Shown here one piece after another: positions 57,238-64,000 of a stretch of 64,000 bases of DNA. Source of the stretch: Xiphias gladius. Its lineage: Eukaryota > Chordata > Actinopteri > Istiophoriformes > Xiphiidae. The translations under genes were made by a program, and so were the position numbers. Positions within the stretch are counted from its first letter, which is position 1. Each line of letters begins with the position of its first letter. The notes below the pieces were generated by a model. The model was not told where the DNA came from. It did no database searches and saw only the letters and a program-made list of their open reading frames with translations. The DNA lies in assembly GCF_016859285.1 (NCBI RefSeq), contig NC_053418.1, forward strand, positions 9,017,501-9,081,500, written 5' to 3'.

Positions 57238-59744
57238 GGATTATTCATTTGTTCTATAAAAAAACTGAAAGCCAAGTGTGGGTGCCCAGGCCAAGGTGAG
57301 TGAACTGGAAGAAGAGATGATGCAGCTGCAGCCAGACATAGTGGATGTGCAGAGGCAGCCGTGGAGGAGTGGAGAGGCCCTGGACACACTGTAAGTCTGA
57401 ACCAAACTCAACCTTAAAAACAATGAAAGCAACAAAAACATCTGGTTTGTGATCTTTCACCCTGCTCACTTCCCTTCTTTGGTCCTCAGAGAAGGAAAGG
57501 CCATGGAGCTGTTCCGTAAACTCAGAGAGAAACCCAGAGGTTTGGATTTTTCACGCATCTGTTCACTTCTTACATAACACTGGTTATGGTGTTTCCATGT
57601 GAAAATAATCCTCCGTTTTAAGTTCCTCTGGCTTTTCCTTTTCCCTCTCCCTGCTCAGACCAGAGGTGTTCAGGGGACAGTCAGGAGGTGGTGCGCCTGG
57701 TGCTTCAGGCCGTGCAGTTCTACGAGAGGAAGCTTAGAGACTTCTACACACACCTCAGGTTCTCACGCACAAAACACAATATTTTCTCTGAAAACAGTTC
57801 CCAGGTCAGATAAACCAGGGCTCATTTCCCAGTCTTTCAAAGACCAAGCCCACCTTTTGAAGAATAACCAATAGAGCATGTCATTGTGTTTAGGAAAATC
57901 TGGGTTGGTGAACTGAATGAGTCTTAAGCGGCTCTGCACTGCATTACCTCCTATTTGAGAACTTGTGCATCCGTATGAAAATGAAGCAAGATGTTGCCAG
58001 AAATAGTCATACTTATGATCACTACTGTGGTTATTTAGAGCAAGATTGGGGCCAATTGCCTGCATGCCTACTGTATTGATTGCTTCTTTTAAAGTTTAAA
58101 AAAAATCAAAACCCTTTCTTAACGAAAGTTTTTCATTCTACATTAAAACAGCGAATGTGTGGTTATAAATGTTTTTAAGTCATTAATGACGACTTGGGAC
58201 TTTCTTATAGATGTGAGTGGTTGTCAGATAGTGGGAGGAGACTGTTCACAACATGGCAACCCAAAAACTTTTTATGTAAATATCAAAAGATTATTAGTTA
58301 TCCATAATAATTCATAGCTGATTCATTAATCATAATAACAACCTGTATATTGTAATATAAGAGGTAAATTTCTTCTTCTGTGTTGAGCCACTATTCTTGT
58401 GTGTGCTGTACAGTAAGACAGCAGTTTGCCGTCAGCGTGTGATGGAGCTGCTGCCGAAGGTGGAGGGCGTGGTCCAGAAGATGGCAGAGAGCGAACAAGT
58501 CCTGATGAGTCTGCAGGAGAAGCGACAGAGGGAGCTGTGGAACCTGCTCAAAGTTGCCTGTGTGAGGACACACGAACTGCTCACATTCTCGATGTACTGC
58601 TCTCCTTCAAGGGATGCCTGTTAATTGCTTTTAACAGGCATCCCTGTTAAAAGTAGTAGAATATGAGTATAGCCACAATTAATAATCATAGAATATCAGC
58701 AGGTACGCAAATTTTGACAGGTTTCACTTTGGTTGAATTGACCTAATTCTCAAAGACCACTTACACTAAGTGAATATTGTATTTACTCCAATACTCACCA
58801 AAAGCCCAGTCAATATTATTACCATAAGAATTTGTTTCATCACGTCTTCCACAATAAGCAGGTGTTGTATACTGTATTAACTTACACAGAATAAAGTGCA
58901 TCGTCTTTTCTTGTGTAGAGTAAAGTTCGCAGCCCAGTAAGTGGTAGTCCCGATGGATTACGAACCCCCTCGTCAGTGCCGCCTCTTCTTACCCCCAGAC
59001 AAAGTTTACAGCAGCTGTGAGTGCACTTTCACAAACACATACCACACACTGGGGTTTAAAGGTCGCTTTCCATTCAGGTTCTAAGAGTCATTTTCTTTAA
59101 ATGTTATGAAGCGCTACAGAAAAAAAAAAATTACTTGACATTTCACTCAGGCACACAAATATTGGCACACAATTTCATTTCATTCATTTCATTTTTTGGT
59201 TTTAAATACATCCGGCAACTACTCAAGTCAAATTTGTGGAAGTTTTCTTTGTATACAGATGATCTCCCACAAACTCACCACTTTAATTCTGCTTTCACAC
59301 ACTCGGGCACTGCCCATGTTCGTTTAAAAACAGACATCATCGCTGGAACCTTTGGGAAGGCACAAATAACATATCCTGTATAAACACAGATAAACTTTTA
59401 TCAGAGGCACGAGTAACATCTTTCATGAGTCACGAATCAAGCTTTGGGTGTGTCTGCAGTGACGAGTCTCTTGTGGAGCAGAGCCGGACGTTTGAGAGTC
59501 GACTCCAGAGTTTGCTGCATGACACCATCCAGGAATCAGAAAACAGTATGGAGGTACATACATGCTCACACTCCCTCCTTCAGCTCTTATACTTGTCTTG
59601 TTTTAATGCCAAGCAGCTTTTATTGGTTTTTCTCAGAATCATGTGGAAAACTATTAAAATCACCAACCTTGGTTTTTGTCCTAGATGTTGAGGGAGTGGA
59701 CGTGGCTGCATGGAGGCCAGAGTTTCTCCAGTGACCTCTCCTAA
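45361..59744 (+). CDS. ikbkb: Inhibitor of NF-kappaB kinase subunit beta (IKK-beta)
   Basis: Twenty-one exons join in frame to 743 residues (human 756): 45361-45465 (exon from 45344), 47948-48042, 50885-51005, 51927-51996, 53569-53657, 54334-54423, 54514-54638, 55209-55316, 55412-55541, 55741-55935, 56042-56156, 56553-56676, 56781-56932, 57096-57157, 57290-57390, 57490-57539, 57659-57758, 58414-58561, 58919-59016, 59460-59553 and 59685-59744 (stop 59742-59744). The kinase domain shows GTGGFG, K44 in [13 protein letters not shown] (D146), DLG in place of DFG, activation-loop S178 and S182 (SSLCTSF) and APE. A ubiquitin-like domain, a helical scaffold/dimerisation domain and a C-terminal NEMO-binding segment (REWTWL) follow. 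IKK-beta phosphorylates IkappaB proteins, releasing NF-kappaB. IKK-alpha is the nearest alternative, but the length, RQELS and IVLQQGE segments and the plat/vdac3 context favour ikbkb. Confidence 0.96.
47278..47625 (+). repeat. AT-rich dispersed repeat with inverted ends, in ikbkb intron
   Basis: It begins 'cagctgcaatgattagctga' and ends 'aaaataatcattatttgcag' followed by 'ccctat', so the two ends are imperfect inverted repeats of each other. It is the most complete copy of the family in the window. Confidence 0.65.
47861..47938 (+). repeat. (TG)n microsatellite abutting the ikbkb exon 2 acceptor
   Basis: A pure TG run ending within about 10 nt of the exon 2 acceptor (CTTTCAG, exon starts 47,948). 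It occupies the position where a pyrimidine tract would normally lie. Confidence 0.97.
48237..48325 (-). mobile_element. Degenerate antisense SINE
   Basis: On the minus strand it reads 'gggtgtcctagtggttaaga' followed by a gap, then 'ctttgttgcaagtaatcccc' and a CT-rich end. This parallels the head and body of the SINE at 7,973-8,170 ('gggcgtcctggtggcctag...ctttgttgcatgtcatcccc'). The anticodon-side half appears deleted. Confidence 0.6.
50285..50645 (+). repeat. Dispersed repeat with inverted 'ttcccaacc' ends
   Basis: The left part contains 'agtacttcccaacctgtcac' and the right part the roughly complementary 'aaggattggaaagcatgggt'. An antisense relative ('ccctaggttgggaaccactg') is nested at about 11,600. 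It is of the type common in fish introns and lies in ikbkb intron 2. Confidence 0.5.
54212..54266. repeat. Minimal fold-back element (two inverted ends only)
   Basis: 'aagggaatagtttgacattttg' is followed directly by its near reverse complement, 'acaaaatgtggaactattccttc'. These match the outer ends of the fold-back family represented at 40,323-40,610, with the whole interior missing. It lies in ikbkb intron 5, upstream of exon 6. Confidence 0.7.
57179..57235 (+). repeat. (TG)n microsatellite filling ikbkb intron 14
   Basis: A TG run of about 57 bp inside the 132-bp intron between exon 14 (ends 57,157) and exon 15 (starts 57,290). Confidence 0.97.
58611..58644. repeat. Perfect 14-bp inverted repeat with 6-nt loop
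   Basis: 'gggatgcctgttaa' (58,611-58,624) and its exact reverse complement 'ttaacaggcatccc' (58,631-58,644) flank 'ttgctt'. It could form a hairpin in the ikbkb pre-mRNA about 50 nt after the exon 18 donor. Confidence 0.9.
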
Positions 59745-61420
59745 ATTGGGTTTCATTCTTTGAATACATGTGATACTGTACTGCCTCTGTGTGGATGGGA
59801 TGTCACACTACATGGGGATGTAGCACCAGCTGTTCTGTGTGACAATGTGAATGACACCTGCTGGCAGATACTTACTTAATGAGATTAGGGAGTCCCAGTA
59901 TTTAGAGCACTGAAGCCAGTTCTAACTCCGATAACGATTGATATGAGAGAAAGTTAGAAGAGAATTACTATTTATTTACCTATCCGTAAGTTTAGGAGAA
60001 CCATTGAGTAAGTTGAGGTAAAATTGCACCTCATTATGCAAAGATCAACCATTCCACTGATTTTGTCAGATGATCCTACAGAATTGATTTTAAACTTAAA
60101 CTGTTTATAAAATCCCGGTCAGAACATTCCCACAGTTTTACAGTATGCGGAGGGGTGTGCAGACTGTACAAAGCTTCAAACTGGATCTTGAAATAGCTGA
60201 GACAGACAAAGAGCAAATTTATCCTCAAATTTACATACGAGAGAATTTGTGAATGTCAGTAGTGTGTTACAGAATTGTAACCAGAAATATTTCCGTCTTA
60301 GATTTGAAACTATATATTTTTTTACATTTGTTTCACCATGTTTGGTGGACTTTTTATTTGAAAACTATAGATTGTATTTTAAGACTCATCACAAATTAAA
60401 AAATAATGGGTTTCAGTTAAAATTTCTGTTAATTTCTATCTCTGCCTTGAACTATTTGTTATGTGCCAAAATGTGTTTCTTGCTGGACCATTTTTTTTTT
60501 TTTTTTTTATTGCAATTTTTATTATAGTAAGACAATCATTGAACAAAATGGGAAACTATAATAACTGTATTCTGAATGCCTGTTTGAATGTGTTAATTTT
60601 TTTCCATCCACAGATAATTATATGGAGGGTGGACACAATATCAGGAACACCCGTACAATATGGTACACAGCAGTATCCCTGCAATCATTTTTAAGAGTTG
60701 CAAAGGTTATAAAGTTAAATTCATGTTGAGACCATGTCAGAGATGTTGGGTATGCGGTAATGTTTGTAGCCATAGTGAAGACAACACAAACATATCCCGT
60801 GACTCTCTTGGCTTGGTCCAAGATGGCGATAACACAGATGATTTATGGTCTAAACCATAACTGGTTTTGAAACATGTCCTCGCTTCATTAAAACTATGCA
60901 AATGCAAAAATAGTCACATTTATTTATTTTTGTAGAACTGTGAAAACAGTTACTAAAATGACTACATTCTACAGCAGTAATTAATTTTACCTCCATTATA
61001 TTTTAATCTGTATATTTTAGATATGACTTTCTACAATACGATGTTGTACCGCTGTATCATTTTTTCACACTTTGCTTCAAAGCTGTGCCTATTTTAATCC
61101 CACCTACTGGAGGTAGACTTTAATGTATATAGATCATACAAAGTGACGTGAGATGTTACATTATCAAGTGTCAGTGATGTCTTGATGTCTACTTGCGTGC
61201 ATACTCTATGGTGTTAAGATTGTAATGTCAGAATTTGAAACATTTTTCTATCATCATTTTTAAAACAAAATTGAATTTTTCATCTTGAATACAGTGCTTT
61301 ATTGTACTGTAAGTGATGTTTTCTTTTATTAATTTCCATTTTTCTGGGAATGAAGGCAAAAGTTCTTTTCCTTCACTGTTTCATGTCAACCAAAATAAAA
61401 ATTAAAAAAAAAAAAAAAAA
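59745..61420 (+). other. ikbkb: ikbkb 3' UTR and polyadenylation signal
   Basis: About 1.6 kb of AT-rich sequence follows the stop codon with no further coding signal. An AATAAA at 61,394-61,399 is followed by an A-run (61,404-61,421) and is the likely end. A second plus-strand AATAAA near 61,474 could extend the transcript into the vdac3 3' end. Confidence 0.65.
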
Positions 61421-61424
61421 ACAC

Positions 61425-62388
61425 CCATTAATATAAAGTTTTACATTCTTTATTCCATTAATTCAATAAAATTAGTTTGAGGTTCTAACTGTTGACTAAC
61501 TGTCCCATACAATGCACAGCACAGATAAAGTGAAATGTAGTGGTAAAGGTTGAAGAGGTACAGGACACAAAATGAGACAAGACAATGAGGTGACACAGAG
61601 CTCCAAATTGCCATTTGCCCTTTTTAGCAAACAGGACCTGAAAAATAGACATTTTGGCAACTGAAGGTTCACAGTTTATAACTGTGTTACTGAGGTCAAA
61701 TGGTGGAATCAGAGTCAGTCCACTCAGTCTGAGAAGGATCAGCCGCTCTTTGTCTTTTCTGCGAAACTCTCTCCAGCTTTTATTGCATCTGTTTTACAGT
61801 CACTGTACTTGTCAATGTGACAATGAAGTCAAAAACCTCCGTCTAGCTTTGAAACCATGCAACAGAACCACAACAAGCATCCTCTAATGATATTAAGGTC
61901 TAAAACCGAGAAATTATCTGAACTAAAATTACCTGACCACACAGTCAAAATAAAAAGGTGCTTCATATCTTATTTCAGGAATAATACAGATATGTCTGAG
62001 ACAAGTGCTCTATTTGTCTAGTCAATCTGGTCATAAGTAGCACATTATTTGGAGTACAAGGGTTTTGCTTGATATATATATAATATATGCTCAAAGGTTT
62101 GTTGTGGGACCTGTAAATAATGTAAAATTTAAAAAGAACCAACACAAAATAATGCTTGATTTCTTTAAAAATTACAGTACTGGAGGTCTTGGAGGCTGCT
62201 TGGGGTTTCAGGGTTAAGGCCAAAGAATGTGTGTACTTGTGTGCATATGTGTGTAGGACTCAGTGTGTGTGGAAGATGTGTTTATGTGCCACTGAGTGGA
62301 GCTTTGTGGTGTTGTCACATTTGGGCTCTTTATTCTCCTCCTGTGTTGCTCTCCTCTCTCTCTCCTTGTCTGCCCTCCCGCTGAATCT
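61425..62388 (-). other. vdac3: vdac3 3' UTR
   Basis: Sequence downstream of the vdac3 stop on the minus strand. A minus-strand AATAAA (plus TTTATT at 61,449-61,454) near the far end is the likely polyadenylation signal, about 20-50 bp from the convergent ikbkb end. Confidence 0.65.
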
Positions 62389-64000
62389 CTAAGCCTCCAG
62401 CTCGAAACCCATGCCCACTTTGTGTCCGCCGCCGTTCACGTTCTTCCCGTCAACCAGAGCCGAGAGGGTGAGCTTCACCCCTGCAGGGAAGAGTGTCAGA
62501 TTATGTATCAACTAACCATGCTTATGCTCTACAAAATAGTTTTTTAAAAAAAGGTAGTTAACTAACCTGGCCTGAGGGTTTGTGTGTATCCAACTCCGAC
62601 GAGGCAGGCGTTGTTAACTTTGGTCTGTGAGAAGAAACAAAACATCGTGGACAGGTGAGATAGCCATGAAGACAGCATTAGGAGACTGGGAACTAGGATG
62701 CAGTTAAATAATTTATGTCATATATAAATAGGTATGGATAAATCAGCCTCAGGTCAACAACCGCAGAGAAGTTAGAGGAAGGCTTGAAAAGTCAGGTAGC
62801 TATGCAGAGTGAGTGTGGGTTTAGGGAGCTTTTTAGCAGCCACGTGAGCGGTGCGGCTCTAGGATCAATGTTGGCCTGTTGGTCCATACAGTTCCACCAC
62901 TTTGGTCACAATTGAAATATCTAAACAACTACTGGATGGATTAAATTTTGTACAGACATTAATGTAATGAATGCCACTGACTTTGGTGATCCTCTGACAG
63001 GCTGATTTAAGTCACACATTCATGTCCCCCTCAGGATGAATTGTAACAACTCTGGTGATCCCTGACCCTCCACTTACCGGAATTATCAGGTGAAAATTTC
63101 ACTTTGACAGATACTTTAGTCCATAACCAAAGCTAATAATATTCCCATTAGCTTTGGCTGTGGTTAGTGCTAATCAGCAAATGTTAAAATGCTAACACAC
63201 TAAACTAAGATGGTGAACATAGTGAACAAATACACCTGCATGTTAATATTGCCATTGGGCTCATTTAGCTCAAAGCACAGCTAGGTACAGTCTCACAGAG
63301 ATGCTAGCATAGCTATGGTAGCTGTGTGTGTTTTTTTTCCCTATTTCCTCCCAAATTGGAGTTTCATTCCTTATGCACTAGAGTCACTTTCACTTTCACT
63401 CTACTGATGAGGATTTTCTTAGATGTGTTTGTGATGTTTTGAAGTCAGTTCTTACAGACAGGGACGCATCCTTATCCAGCTGGTATTTGGCCCCGATTCC
63501 AAAGCGTGTGTTGTTGCTGCCAGCTGTCCAGGCCAGGTGGACCGCTGTCTCCAAGTTGGAGTTCACCTTTTGGTAAATGGAGCCACCAAACTCTGTCCCA
63601 TCATTGCTTAAATACAAGAGCCAAACACATACACAAAAGGCGGAGATTAGTACCAGTGGATATCAGTCTGAGCTTGATGTTTCATCCTGGGGAAATGATT
63701 CCTCTCTAATTGCTGCCCTCATCCAGTGTATCACTTCCATTTCCTGCCTCTCTTCACTATGATGCATTGACTCACACACTGGTATGAAGCTGGAAGTCGC
63801 CGGCCTTGTATCCAAGGGCAAAGTTGTTCTGGGTCAGTTTAGATTTGGCAGTGTCAAAAGCCAACTGGTAGCCAGCCAGCCAGCCCTCGTAGCCCAGCAC
63901 AGCAGCTGCATGGACGGTGGGACCGGCCATGTCGAAGTCCAGGTCGCAGCCCACATTGACATAGTCACGCTTGTAGCCAGTCTTCAGTTTGGCACTCTTC
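62389..64000 (-). CDS. vdac3: Voltage-dependent anion channel, C-terminal part (VDAC3-like)
   Basis: Four minus-strand exons join in frame: 63776 to beyond 64000, 63456-63606 (151 nt), 62567-62624 (58 nt) and 62389-62480 (stop 62389-62391). The 151- and 58-nt sizes match vertebrate VDAC genes as I recall them. Readable motifs are [72 protein letters not shown] and a C-terminal GMGFELEA. VDACs are 19-strand beta-barrels of the mitochondrial outer membrane that pass ATP, ADP and small ions. This piece covers roughly the last half. The GFELEA end, [10 protein letters not shown] and position next to ikbkb and plat favour VDAC3. Some residues ([17 protein letters not shown]) also resemble VDAC2, which is the alternative. 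The N-terminal exons lie right of the window. Confidence 0.9.
62875..63320. repeat. Dispersed teleost repeat in a vdac3 intron
   Basis: The run 'ttccaccactttggtcacaa', 'tactggatggattaaatttt', 'catttagctcaaagcacagc' and 'cacagagatgctagcatagc' is a series I recognise from a very common percomorph repeat. It fills most of the intron between the exons at 62,567-62,624 and 63,456-63,606. Confidence 0.65.

Noticed and set aside
59445-62400. polb or dkk4 between ikbkb and vdac3, as in human
   Set aside because: No exon of either was seen; the interval is filled by the two 3' UTRs.

Overview
This is a vertebrate nuclear window, most likely from a percomorph-type teleost. It has intron-split genes with GT/AG junctions, long CA/TG microsatellites, a tRNA-derived SINE and several short dispersed repeat families of fish type. 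There is no prokaryotic, viral or plasmid organisation. Exons were found by reading both strands for family protein motifs and checking that splice phases join in frame.

Layout, left to right. (1) 1-6,420 is intron 1 of a clathrin heavy chain gene (cltc, minus strand). Its first coding exon (6,421-6,462) and CpG-rich promoter follow, up to about 7,000. (2) 7,000-10,160 is intergenic, with a SINE and a large CA repeat. (3) 10,162-18,045 (minus) carries 18 phase-consistent exons of a BLNK/SLP-65-type SH2 adaptor. The N-terminal exon was not found. (4) 23,395-24,994 is a perfect 800-bp tandem duplication, at or just beyond the plat 3' end. (5) 25,644-31,781 (minus) is a complete 14-exon coding set for tissue plasminogen activator (plat): signal peptide, finger, EGF, two kringles, trypsin domain. 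A probable non-coding exon 1 and TATA box lie near 32,310-32,364. (6) 32,370-43,000 is gene-poor, with an isolated CpG island at about 37,830-38,200. (7) 45,361-59,744 (plus) is a complete 21-exon ikbkb coding set (IKK-beta, 743 aa). (8) 62,389-64,000 (minus) holds the last four coding exons of a VDAC, best read as vdac3. It converges tail to tail with ikbkb at about 61,400-61,450.

The plat-ikbkb-vdac3 order matches the human 8p11 neighbourhood, apart from genes missing between ikbkb and vdac3. cltc and blnk map elsewhere in human, so the left half is a lineage-specific junction. The genes do not form one pathway, though BLNK and IKK-beta both act in B-cell antigen-receptor to NF-kappaB signalling. 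I found no clearly undescribed system. The observations most worth checking are the 800-bp duplication, the TG-repeat-flanked ikbkb exons, the divergent NEMO-binding tail, the orphan CpG island and several fold-back repeats.
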